Shown here: positions 44,491 to 53,032 of the stretch, piece by piece
Layout: each line of letters begins with the position of its first letter
Numbering within the stretch: the first letter of the stretch is position 1
Assembly (NCBI GenBank): GCA_963766005.1
Contig: CAVXYG010000008.1
Span: forward strand, 558,001 to 622,000
Source of the DNA: CAVXYG01 sp963766005
Lineage (GTDB): Bacteria; Actinomycetota; Actinomycetes; S36-B12; GCA-2699445
Length of the DNA: 64,000 nucleotides
Reading direction: 5' to 3'
The notes under the pieces: model-generated
Databases searched by the model: none
Seen by the model: the letters and a program-made list of their open reading frames with translations, nothing else
What the model was told of the DNA's origin: nothing
Program-made: the position numbers and the translations under genes

Positions 44491-45837
44491 GTGGCCGATC
44501 TCATCATCCGCAACGCCGCGATCCTGGGTGGGGAGCCCGCGGACATCGTGGTCACCGCATCCACCATCACGGGGATCGTCGCCCCGGGTCAGGGCGAGCA
44601 CGACAACCCCGACGCGCGGGTCGTCGACGCAACCGGACTGATCGCGCTGCCCGGACTGGTCGATCTGCATACGCACCTGCGCGAGCCCGGCCGGGAGGAC
44701 GCCGAGACCATCGAGTCCGGCACCCAAGCGGCAGCGCTGGGCGGGTTCACCGCGGTCCACGCCATGGCGAACACCTACCCGGTGGCCGACACCGCCGGCG
44801 TCGTCGAGCAGGTGTGGCGGCTCGGCCAGGCTGCCGGGTACTGCGAGGTTCGCCCGGTGGGCGCCGTCACGGTGGGTCTTGGCGGTGCGCAGCTGGCGGA
44901 ACTGGGAGCCATGGCGGACTCCGCCGCCGGGGTGCGGGTGTTCTCCGACGACGGCTCCTGCGTGGCCGATGCGGTCATCATGCGGCGGGCGCTGGAGTAC
45001 GTGAAGGCCTTCGACGGGGTCGTGGCCCAGCACGCGCAGGAGCCGCGCCTCACCGAGTCCGCCCAGATGAACGAGGGCGAGGTGTCCGCAGTCCTGGGTC
45101 TGCGCGGCTGGCCTGCGGTGGCGGAGGAGGCGATCATCGCCCGGGACACGCTGCTGGCCCATCACGTCGGCTCCCGGCTGCACGTGTGCCACGTCTCCAC
45201 GGCGGGCAGCGTCGACATCGTGCGGCGCGCCAAGCAGCAGGGCATCGCGGTCACCGCCGAGGTGACGCCCCACCACTTGTTGCTCACCGACGAATCGGCG
45301 CGCGGCTACGACCCGATCTTCAAGGTGAATCCGCCGCTGCGGACCGTCGCCGATGTCGAGGCGCTGCGCGAGGGGTTGGCGGACGGCACCATCGACATCG
45401 TGGCCACCGACCACGCGCCGCACTCCGTGGAGGACAAGGAGTGCGAGTGGGACTACGCGGCGTTCGGCATGGTGGGTCTGCAGACCGCGCTGTCCGTGGT
45501 CGTGGAGACCATGGTCCGGCCTGGCCGGATGACCTGGGCCGATGTCGCCGACCGGATGTCGAGCGCACCGGCGCGGATTGGCCGCGTCGAGACGCAAGGC
45601 CGACCCCTGGCCGTCGGGTCGCCGGCGAATATCGTGCTCATCGACCCCGAGGCGACCTGGACGGTGAAGCCGGAGGACCTGGCGGGCAAGGGCCGCAACA
45701 CGCCGTTCGCCGGGATGACGCTGCCGGCCATGGTGCGGGCGACCGTCCTGTTCGGGGAGCCGACCGTGCTGGACGGCGCGCTGTGCCGACCCGACCCACG
45801 TTCCCTGACCGAGGCCGTCGCGGCGTCCGCCCGCTGA
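44491..45837 (+). CDS. pyrC: Dihydroorotase (class I)
   Basis: PyrC cyclises carbamoyl-aspartate to dihydroorotate. The 448 residues are of the long class I type with zinc ligands in DLHTHLREPG, the later histidines in HAQEP and HVCHVST, and the catalytic ATDHAPH. The GTG is chosen as it follows the pyrB stop by one base and starts the family's first beta strand. It is two bases from the next gene. Confidence 0.96.
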   Translation: MADLIIRNAAILGGEPADIVVTASTITGIVAPGQGEHDNPDARVVDATGLIALPGLVDLHTHLREPGREDAETIESGTQAAALGGFTAVHAMANTYPVADTAGVVEQVWRLGQAAGYCEVRPVGAVTVGLGGAQLAELGAMADSAAGVRVFSDDGSCVADAVIMRRALEYVKAFDGVVAQHAQEPRLTESAQMNEGEVSAVLGLRGWPAVAEEAIIARDTLLAHHVGSRLHVCHVSTAGSVDIVRRAKQQGIAVTAEVTPHHLLLTDESARGYDPIFKVNPPLRTVADVEALREGLADGTIDIVATDHAPHSVEDKECEWDYAAFGMVGLQTALSVVVETMVRPGRMTWADVADRMSSAPARIGRVETQGRPLAVGSPANIVLIDPEATWTVKPEDLAGKGRNTPFAGMTLPAMVRATVLFGEPTVLDGALCRPDPRSLTEAVAASAR

Positions 45838-45839
45838 TC

Positions 45840-46403
45840 ATGGCATTCCCGATGCCGACCGTGCTGCTGGCACAGGACCTCACCGAGCAGGCGCCGGTCA
45901 CGGCCTGGCCGGAGCGGTTGGGCCTGACCGCCGCGGTCCTGCTCGCCACGGTCGTCGCGGTGTGGGCCATGTGGCGCAACTGGCGCAAGCGCATCGCGCG
46001 TCAGGACTGGGTGCAGACCTACCCGCTGCCGGGCCGCGAGTTCGTGCCCCGCCTGGAGCTGTCGGGACGGTACGTGGCCTGCGTTCCCACCGAGGACTGG
46101 CTGGAGCGCATCGCGGCGAACGGTCTGGGGATGCCGGGGCGTGCGGACATCCTGGTGGGAGCCGACGGCGTGCTGATCAGGCGTGACGGCGCGCTGGACG
46201 TGTTCCTGCCGGCCGGGCAGATTGTGGAGGCCACCTCGGCGAAAGGCATCGCCCAGGAGGTCTACGAGCGCGACGGCATCGTCGCGATCACGTGGCGCAG
46301 CGGTCTGCGCAGCATCACGACCGGCCTGCGGCTCCCGCGCGCGGCCGAGCATGTCGCACTGCTGGATGCGGTGTCTGAGCTGATCGGGAAGGCGGAAGTA
46401 TGA
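45840..46403 (+). CDS. Membrane-anchored PH-like domain protein of the pyr operon
   Basis: A 187-residue protein with one membrane helix (about 24-44) and a cytoplasmic beta-rich domain (about 60-185), the type annotated in actinobacteria as PH-like. Function is unknown. It sits between pyrC and carA in related genomes and overlaps carA by ATGA, so it is translated with the pathway. No catalytic motif is visible; a role as membrane tether or transporter accessory is only a guess. Confidence 0.75.
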   Translation: MAFPMPTVLLAQDLTEQAPVTAWPERLGLTAAVLLATVVAVWAMWRNWRKRIARQDWVQTYPLPGREFVPRLELSGRYVACVPTEDWLERIAANGLGMPGRADILVGADGVLIRRDGALDVFLPAGQIVEATSAKGIAQEVYERDGIVAITWRSGLRSITTGLRLPRAAEHVALLDAVSELIGKAEV

Positions 46404-47545
46404 CGACCACGGCGGAACCGGCCGTACTGGTGCTGGAGGACGGCGTGCAGTTCCGCGGCCGCGCCTACGGGGCGGTCGGCACGACCTTCGGCGAGGCGGT
46501 GTTCGCAACCGGGATGACCGGGTACCAGGAGACGCTGACCGATCCCTCCTACCATCGGCAGGTCGTCGTGCAGACGGCGCCGCACATCGGCAACACCGGC
46601 GTGAACGACGAGGACCCGGAGTCCTCGCGGATCTGGGTGTCCGGCTACGTGGTCCGCGACCCTGCTCGCCGGGTGAGCAACTGGCGCGCAACCCGATCGC
46701 TGGACGAGGACTTGATCGAGGCCGGCGTCGTGGGCATCAGCGGCATCGACACCAGGGCCCTGACCCGGCACCTGCGCGAGCGCGGCGCCATGCGGGTCGG
46801 CATCTTCAGCGGAGACGCTGCGGCCGCGCCGGACCACCTCGACCAGGTCCTGGCCAGCCCGGGGATGGCAGGAGCGGACCTCACCGCCGATGTCTCCACG
46901 GCCCGGCCCTACGTCGTCCCCGCCCTTGGGCAGCGCCGCTTCGGCGTGGCGGCGATCGACCTGGGGATCAAGGCGATGACGCCGCACCTCATGGCGCAGC
47001 GGGGGATCGAGGTGACCGTGCTGCCGGCCCACACGACAGCCGATGAGCTGCTGAGCCAGGGGGCCGACGGCATCTTCTTCTCCAACGGTCCGGGTGACCC
47101 GTCGACGGCGGACCACGCGGTCGCCCTGATGCAGGCAGCGCTGAGATCCGGCACACCGGTCTTCGGCATCTGCTTCGGCAACCAGATCCTCGGCCGTGCT
47201 CTGGGGATGGGCACCTACAAGTTGAAGTACGGGCACCGCGGCATCAACCAGCCGGTGATGGACCTGGCGACGACGAAGGTCGAGGTCACCGCGCACAACC
47301 ACGGGTTCGCGGTTGATGCTCCGCGCGGGGGCCCCTTCGACACGCCGTTCGGCCGGGCGGAGGTCAGCCACGTCTGCCTCAACGACGATGTGGTCGAGGG
47401 GCTGCGCCTGCTCGACGCCCCGGCGTTCAGCGTGCAGTACCACCCCGAGGCCGCAGCGGGACCGCACGATTCGGCGTCCTTGTTCGACCGCTTCTGCGAC
47501 CTCATGGCAGGCGGGGGCCACAACACCACGGAGGGGCAGTCCTGA
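46400..47545 (+). CDS. carA: Carbamoyl-phosphate synthase small subunit
   Basis: CarA hydrolyses glutamine and passes ammonia to CarB. The 381-residue chain has the N-terminal CPSase domain (GYVVRDP, then SGIDTRALTRHLR) and a class I amidotransferase with the nucleophile Cys near residue 257 in FGICFGNQILG and the His-Glu pair in VQYHPEAAAG. It overlaps the preceding gene by ATGA and touches carB by one base. Confidence 0.96.
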   Translation: MTTTAEPAVLVLEDGVQFRGRAYGAVGTTFGEAVFATGMTGYQETLTDPSYHRQVVVQTAPHIGNTGVNDEDPESSRIWVSGYVVRDPARRVSNWRATRSLDEDLIEAGVVGISGIDTRALTRHLRERGAMRVGIFSGDAAAAPDHLDQVLASPGMAGADLTADVSTARPYVVPALGQRRFGVAAIDLGIKAMTPHLMAQRGIEVTVLPAHTTADELLSQGADGIFFSNGPGDPSTADHAVALMQAALRSGTPVFGICFGNQILGRALGMGTYKLKYGHRGINQPVMDLATTKVEVTAHNHGFAVDAPRGGPFDTPFGRAEVSHVCLNDDVVEGLRLLDAPAFSVQYHPEAAAGPHDSASLFDRFCDLMAGGGHNTTEGQS

Positions 47546-50500
47546 TGCCGCGTCGCGACGACATCCACAGCGTCCTGGTCATCGGCTCCGGCCCGATCGT
47601 CATCGGGCAGGCCGCGGAGTTCGACTACTCCGGCACCCAGGCCTGCCGCGTGCTGAGGGCCGAGGGGCTGCGGGTCATCCTCATCAACTCCAACCCCGCC
47701 ACGATCATGACCGACCCCGAGTTCGCCGACGCGACCTACGTGGAGCCGATCACGCCCGAGATCGTGGAGATGATCATCGCCAAGGAGCGCCCGGACGCGC
47801 TGCTGCCCACGCTCGGGGGCCAGACGGCCCTCAACACCGCGATCGCCCTGCACGAGGCAGGGGTCCTGCGCGCCTACGACGTCGAGCTCATCGGTGCCAA
47901 CGTCGAGGCGATCCAGCGCGGGGAGAACCGGGAGCGGTTCAAGGAGATCGTCGACTCGATCGGCGGGGAGAGCGCCCGCAGCCACATCTGCCACTCGATG
48001 TCCGAGTGCCTGGCGGCCGCCGAGGACCTCGGCTACCCCCTCGTGGTGCGGCCTTCCTTCACCATGGGCGGCGCCGGATCCGGCTTCGCCTACGACGAGG
48101 TCGGCCTGAGGCGGATCGCCGGTGCCGGTCTGCTGGCCAGTCCGACCACAGAGGTCCTGCTCGAGGAGTCGATCCTCGGTTGGAAGGAGTACGAGCTCGA
48201 GCTGATGCGCGACCACAAGGACAACGTGGTCGTCGTGTGCTCCATCGAGAACCTGGACCCGATGGGGGTCCATACGGGCGACTCCATCACCGTGGCACCC
48301 TCGCTCACCCTGACCGACCGCGAGTACCAGCGGCTGCGCGACCTGGGGATCGCGATCATCCGGGCGGTCGGCGTCGACACCGGGGGCTGCAACATCCAGT
48401 TCGCGGTGAACCCCGACGACGGCCGGATCATCGTCATCGAGATGAACCCGCGCGTGTCGCGCTCCTCGGCCCTGGCGTCGAAGGCGACCGGTTTCCCGAT
48501 CGCCAAGATCGCCGCGCGGTTGGCCATCGGGTACAGCCTGGATGAGATCCCCAACGACATCACGGCCGAGACGCCGGCGTCGTTCGAGCCCACGCTGGAC
48601 TACATCGTGGTCAAGGTGCCCCGCTTCGCGTTCGAGAAGTTCCCCAATGCCGACGCGACCCTGACCACGACGATGAAGAGCGTCGGGGAGGCCATGGCCA
48701 TCGGGCGCAACTTCCCCGAGGCGCTGCAGAAGGCGCTGCGCTCCATCGAGAAGCGCGACGCCCCGTTCGACTTCACCGGCGACAAGGCGGCCGTGGACAT
48801 CCCGGCCCTGCTGGAGCGGATGGCGGTGCCGCGCGACGGCCGGCTCAACGAGGTCCAGCGCGCGCTGTGGGCCGGGGCGTCGATCGAGCAGGTCCACGAG
48901 GCCACCAAGATCGACCCGTGGTTCCTCGACCAGCTCTGCCAGATCAACGAGATGGCCGACACCCTGGCAGCGGCCGAGCAGGCCGATGCGGAACTGCTCT
49001 TCGCGGCCAAGCGGCTCGGCTTCTCCGACGCGCAGATCGGAGCGATCCGCTCCATGCCCGAGGCCGTCGTCCGCGGGGTGCGCCAGGCGCTCGGTGTGCG
49101 CCCGGTCTACAAGACGGTCGATACCTGCGCCGCGGAGTTCGCCGCCCGGACGCCGTACCACTACTCCTCCTACGACACCGAGACCGAGGTCGAGCCCGGC
49201 ACGGCTGCGAAGGTCATCATTCTCGGTTCCGGGCCCAACCGGATCGGTCAGGGCATCGAGTTCGACTACTCCTGCGTCCACGCCTCGCTCACGCTGCGGG
49301 AGGCCGGCTACGAGACGGTCATGGTGAACTGCAACCCGGAGACGGTGTCGACGGACTACGACACCAGCAGCCGACTGTACTTCGAGCCGTTGACTCTGGA
49401 GGACGTGCTCGAGATCTACCATGCCGAAGCCGCGACCGGCGAGGTGGCCGGTGTCATCGTGCAGCTGGGCGGGCAGACGCCGCTGGGGCTGGCCCAGGCG
49501 CTGAAGGACGAGGGGGTCCCGGTCGTGGGGACCCCGCCGGAAGCGATCCATCTGGCCGAGGAGCGCGGCGCGTTCGGACGCGTCCTGGCGGCCGCGGACC
49601 TGCCCGCCCCCGCGCACGGCACCGCGTTCTCCTTCGTCGAGGCGCGGGAGATCGCCGAGCGGGTGGGCTATCCGGTCCTCGTGCGGCCCTCCTACGTGCT
49701 CGGCGGTCGCGGCATGGAGATCGTCTACGACGACGAGATGCTGCGCGGCTACCTGGAGCGCGCCACCGACATCAACCCCGACCATCCGGTGCTCGTGGAC
49801 CGGTTCCTCGACGACGCCATCGAGATCGATGTCGATGCGCTCTACGACGGGGCGGAACTGTTCCTCGGCGGGGTCATGGAGCACATCGAGGAGGCAGGAA
49901 TCCACTCCGGGGACAGCGCCTGCGCGCTGCCGCCGATCACGATGGGCCCCGCCGACATCGAACGCATCCGCCGCAGCACCGAGGCCATCGCTGCCGGGGT
50001 CGGGGTCCGTGGACTGCTGAACGTGCAGTTCGCGATGGCGGGCGACGTCCTGTACGTGCTCGAGGCCAATCCGCGGGCCTCGCGGACCGTGCCGTTCGTG
50101 TCCAAGGCCACGGCGACCCCCCTGGCCAAGGCGTGCGCCCGGATCATGCTCGGCGCCTCCATCAAGGGGTTGCGCGACGAGGGGCTGCTGCCGGAATCCG
50201 GCGACGGCGGCCACCTGCCGATCGGGGCACCTATCGCGGTGAAGGAGGCTGTGCTCCCCTTCGGCCGATTCCACGGCGTCGATACCATCCTCGGCCCGGA
50301 GATGAAGTCCACCGGGGAGGTCATGGGGATCGACGTGGTCTTCGGCACCGCCTACGCCAAGTCCCAGTCGGCCGCCTACGCCGGCGGTCTGCCCAAGTCG
50401 GGGCGCGCCTTCGTCTCGGTGGCCAACCGGGACAAGCGTTCGATGATCTTTCCGGTGAAGCGCCTGGCCGACCTCGGCTTCGAGATCCTGGCGACGCCGG

Positions 50501-50838
50501 GCACGGCCGACATCCTGCGGCGCAACGGCCTGCCGGCACGCGTCCTGCGCAAGCAGCACGAGGGCCGCGGCCCCAACGGCGAGCCCACCACCGTGGACGC
50601 GATCCTCGCAGGGGATGTCGACCTCATCGTCAACACGCCCTTCGGCGTCGGACCCAGGTTGGACGGCTACGAGATCCGCACCGCAGCGGTGGCCCGCGGC
50701 GTGCCGTGCATCACGACGGTGCAGGGCCTGGCGGCGGCGGTGCAGGGTATCGAGGCGCAGCGCAGCGGCGAGATCGGCGTGCGCTCGCTGCAGGAGTACG
50801 CCGCCGACCTCGGTGAGCTGCGCAAGGCGGAGCGGTGA
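47545..50838 (+). CDS. carB: Carbamoyl-phosphate synthase large subunit
   Basis: CarB uses two ATP to make carbamoyl phosphate for pyrimidines and arginine. The 1097-residue protein has two homologous ATP-grasp halves, with paired starts VIGSGPIVIGQAAEFDYSG and ILGSGPNRIGQGIEFDYSC, paired LGGQT motifs, and a C-terminal allosteric domain (about 940-1097) where UMP and ornithine bind in relatives. It shares one base with the carA stop and overlaps pyrK by GTGA. Confidence 0.97.
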   Translation: MPRRDDIHSVLVIGSGPIVIGQAAEFDYSGTQACRVLRAEGLRVILINSNPATIMTDPEFADATYVEPITPEIVEMIIAKERPDALLPTLGGQTALNTAIALHEAGVLRAYDVELIGANVEAIQRGENRERFKEIVDSIGGESARSHICHSMSECLAAAEDLGYPLVVRPSFTMGGAGSGFAYDEVGLRRIAGAGLLASPTTEVLLEESILGWKEYELELMRDHKDNVVVVCSIENLDPMGVHTGDSITVAPSLTLTDREYQRLRDLGIAIIRAVGVDTGGCNIQFAVNPDDGRIIVIEMNPRVSRSSALASKATGFPIAKIAARLAIGYSLDEIPNDITAETPASFEPTLDYIVVKVPRFAFEKFPNADATLTTTMKSVGEAMAIGRNFPEALQKALRSIEKRDAPFDFTGDKAAVDIPALLERMAVPRDGRLNEVQRALWAGASIEQVHEATKIDPWFLDQLCQINEMADTLAAAEQADAELLFAAKRLGFSDAQIGAIRSMPEAVVRGVRQALGVRPVYKTVDTCAAEFAARTPYHYSSYDTETEVEPGTAAKVIILGSGPNRIGQGIEFDYSCVHASLTLREAGYETVMVNCNPETVSTDYDTSSRLYFEPLTLEDVLEIYHAEAATGEVAGVIVQLGGQTPLGLAQALKDEGVPVVGTPPEAIHLAEERGAFGRVLAAADLPAPAHGTAFSFVEAREIAERVGYPVLVRPSYVLGGRGMEIVYDDEMLRGYLERATDINPDHPVLVDRFLDDAIEIDVDALYDGAELFLGGVMEHIEEAGIHSGDSACALPPITMGPADIERIRRSTEAIAAGVGVRGLLNVQFAMAGDVLYVLEANPRASRTVPFVSKATATPLAKACARIMLGASIKGLRDEGLLPESGDGGHLPIGAPIAVKEAVLPFGRFHGVDTILGPEMKSTGEVMGIDVVFGTAYAKSQSAAYAGGLPKSGRAFVSVANRDKRSMIFPVKRLADLGFEILATPGTADILRRNGLPARVLRKQHEGRGPNGEPTTVDAILAGDVDLIVNTPFGVGPRLDGYEIRTAAVARGVPCITTVQGLAAAVQGIEAQRSGEIGVRSLQEYAADLGELRKAER

Positions 50839-51797
50839 GCGCTACCCCGACGCCGGTGGTCGGCGGGGTCGTGCGCCCCACCGGTCCCTTGCAGTATCGC
50901 GCCGAGGTGATCGCGACCAGGAAGGCCGGCCGGTACCGGGTGCTCACACTGACCGCGCCGGGAATCCCTGGGCGGGCGCGGCCGGGCCACTTCGCCGCCG
51001 TGGCGATCGGCGACGAGCGGTCCGGCATGCTGCTGCGCCGAGCGTTCTCGATCTATCGCGTGGAGCGCAAGGGAGCCGCCGGCGGCGTCATGGAGCTGGT
51101 GGTGTCCGCGCACGGGCCCGGAACCGTCTGGCTCACCGAGCGCCGCCGGGGCGATGTCGTCGACGTGATCGCCCCGCTCGGCCAGCCGTTCTCGCTGCCG
51201 AAAGCACCCGTGGCGGCCGTGCTCGTGGGCGGCGGCTACGGAGCGGCGCCGCTGTTCTGGCTGGCAGAGAGGCTGCAGGAGCGCGGATGCCGTGTCGATC
51301 TGGTGCTCGGAGCCGCCACCGAGGCGAAGCTGTTCGGTGTCCTGGAGGGCCGCCGGCTGGCGTCGAGCATGACCGTGACCACCGACGACGGTAGCGCCGG
51401 TGTCGCGGGCCGGGTCACCGATGTCCTCGGGGCCCTCATGGACGCCCACGACACCGACGTCGCCTACTCCTGCGGACCGATGCCGATGCTCAAGGCTGTG
51501 ACCGAGGTGGCGGCGGCCCGCGGTGCCCATTCGCAGACGGCCGTGGAGGAGGCGATGGCCTGCGGGATCGGGGTGTGCATGACGTGCGTGCTGCCGGTGG
51601 TCGGCAGCGATTCGGTGACGCGGATGGTGCGCTCGTGCGTCGCTGGCCCGGTGTTCGACGGTCACGCCGTGCGGTGGTCGGACGTGGGCACTGTGCCGCC
51701 CGACTGCCTGGGGGCTCCGCAGCCCGTCGAGCCGGTGCTGGACCGGCAGCCCAAGCCGCTGCCCGGCACCGGGCGCCGCCGGGGCGGTGCGCGGTGA
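50835..51797 (+). CDS. pyrK: Dihydroorotate dehydrogenase electron-transfer subunit
   Basis: PyrK carries FAD and a 2Fe-2S cluster and links PyrD to NAD. The 320-residue protein has the FAD-binding LLRRAFSIYRV motif, the nucleotide-binding GGGYGAAPL loop and the cysteine cluster CGIGVCMTC plus a later Cys in VRSCVAG. GTG start overlaps carB. A basic Pro-rich tail of about 30 residues is additional. Its presence shows that the dehydrogenase is the heteromeric class 1B type. Confidence 0.93.
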   Translation: MSATPTPVVGGVVRPTGPLQYRAEVIATRKAGRYRVLTLTAPGIPGRARPGHFAAVAIGDERSGMLLRRAFSIYRVERKGAAGGVMELVVSAHGPGTVWLTERRRGDVVDVIAPLGQPFSLPKAPVAAVLVGGGYGAAPLFWLAERLQERGCRVDLVLGAATEAKLFGVLEGRRLASSMTVTTDDGSAGVAGRVTDVLGALMDAHDTDVAYSCGPMPMLKAVTEVAAARGAHSQTAVEEAMACGIGVCMTCVLPVVGSDSVTRMVRSCVAGPVFDGHAVRWSDVGTVPPDCLGAPQPVEPVLDRQPKPLPGTGRRRGGAR

Positions 51798-52753
51798 GCG
51801 CGACGGACGCGGGAGCAGTGCCCCCCGCGGGTGTCGACCTGTCGACGTCGCTGGCCTGGGCGCAACTGCCGCATCCGGTGCTGACCGCGTCCGGTTGCGC
51901 CGCGGCCGGACGGGAACTCGACCAGTACACCGATATCGCCGCGATCGGCGGTGTCGTGACCAAGAGCATCATGCTGCACGCGCGATCCGGTCGCCCGACG
52001 CCTCGAATGGCGGAGACCCCCAGCGGCATGCTCAACAGCATCGGGCTGCAGGGGCCGGGCATCGATGCCTTCCTGGAGCAGGATCTGCCCTGGCTGATCG
52101 AGCGAGGGGCGCGCCCGGTGGTCTCCATCGCGGGCGAGACGGTGGCCGAGTACACGGCCCTGGCGCAGCGGCTGCGGTCGGTGTCCGGCATCACCGCGAT
52201 CGAGGTGAACATCTCCTGCCCGAATGTCGCCGAACGCGGCCTGGTGTTCGCGTGCAACCCGATGTCGGCTTCGTCGGTGGTGCACACCGTGCGCCGCCAC
52301 AGCAACCCGTCGGTGCCCGTCTTCGCGAAGCTGTCGCCGGACGTCACCGACATCACCGAGATCGCGGCGGCGGTCGTGAACGCCGGTGCCGATGGCGTGT
52401 CGGTGATCAACACGCTGCTCGGTATGGTCATCGACACCGAGTCGCTGCGACCGGCGCTCGCCGGTGTCACCGGCGGGCTGTCCGGACCGGCCATTCGCCC
52501 GGTGGCGGTGCGCGCTGTCTACCAGATCCGCGCGGCCTTTCCGGAGCTGCCGATTCTCGGGATGGGCGGTATCGCCACCGGCAACGATGCGCTGGAGTTC
52601 ATCCTCGCCGGCGCCAACGCCGTCAGTGTCGGCACGGCGGTGTTCCACGATCCGGCTGCCGTCGCGCGGGTCGGCGTGGAGTTGGCAGACCTGCTCGCGG
52701 CGCGCGGGTTCGGCTCCGTGGCCCAAGCAGTGTCCTACGCCCACCGGGACTGA
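51794..52753 (+). CDS. pyrD: Dihydroorotate dehydrogenase, catalytic subunit (class 1B)
   Basis: PyrD oxidises dihydroorotate to orotate with FMN. The 319-residue barrel shows the class 1 catalytic cysteine, Cys142 in VNISCPNV, where class 2 enzymes have serine, and the FMN-phosphate loops GGIATGNDA and GTAVF. GTG start overlaps the pyrK stop. It ends the coupled pyrR-pyrD run; pyrF follows only after a divergent gene. Confidence 0.95.
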   Translation: MSATDAGAVPPAGVDLSTSLAWAQLPHPVLTASGCAAAGRELDQYTDIAAIGGVVTKSIMLHARSGRPTPRMAETPSGMLNSIGLQGPGIDAFLEQDLPWLIERGARPVVSIAGETVAEYTALAQRLRSVSGITAIEVNISCPNVAERGLVFACNPMSASSVVHTVRRHSNPSVPVFAKLSPDVTDITEIAAAVVNAGADGVSVINTLLGMVIDTESLRPALAGVTGGLSGPAIRPVAVRAVYQIRAAFPELPILGMGGIATGNDALEFILAGANAVSVGTAVFHDPAAVARVGVELADLLAARGFGSVAQAVSYAHRD

Positions 52754-52799
52754 CGAAGCATCGGGCACCGCCCGCCGGTCGCTGGCCGGTCGCTGGCAT

Positions 52800-52845
52800 T
52801 GATCGTCGCGAATTCCCGTACTGGAGCGGGAATTCGTCGCGATCA
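52800..52845. terminator. 46-base imperfect palindrome after pyrD
   Basis: Arms 52800-52818 and 52827-52845 pair at 15 of 19 positions: TGATCG outside and GAATTCCCG inside, with a 4-base mismatch and an 8-base loop. It lies 46 bases after the pyrD stop and probably ends the pyr transcript, though it lacks a T-tract. Confidence 0.5.
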
Positions 52846-52980
52846 ACGCCCGGCCAAGCCGCGGCCCGGCGCCGGCCAAGCCGCGGCCGCGATCAACGCC
52901 CGGCCAAGCCGAGGCCGCGGTCAACGCCCGGCCAAGCCGCGGCCGCGGTGCCGGCCAAGCGCGGCCGGCGTCGGCGCCAG
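52841..52980. repeat. GC-rich degenerate tandem repeats after pyrD
   Basis: CGGCCAAGCCG followed by CGGCC recurs about five times at 27-30-base spacing, several copies preceded by ATCAACGCC or GTCAACGCC. The region to 53032 has no gene. Confidence 0.75.
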
Positions 52981-53032
52981 GCGTCCAGGCCGGTCCGCGA
53001 CGTCCGGCCAGGTGCAGCCTCCGACGATGCGC

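Noticed and set aside
47215..50559. 1114-codon minus-strand open frame opposite carB
   Set aside because: Entirely antisense to an intact carB; no start context and no recognisable domain.
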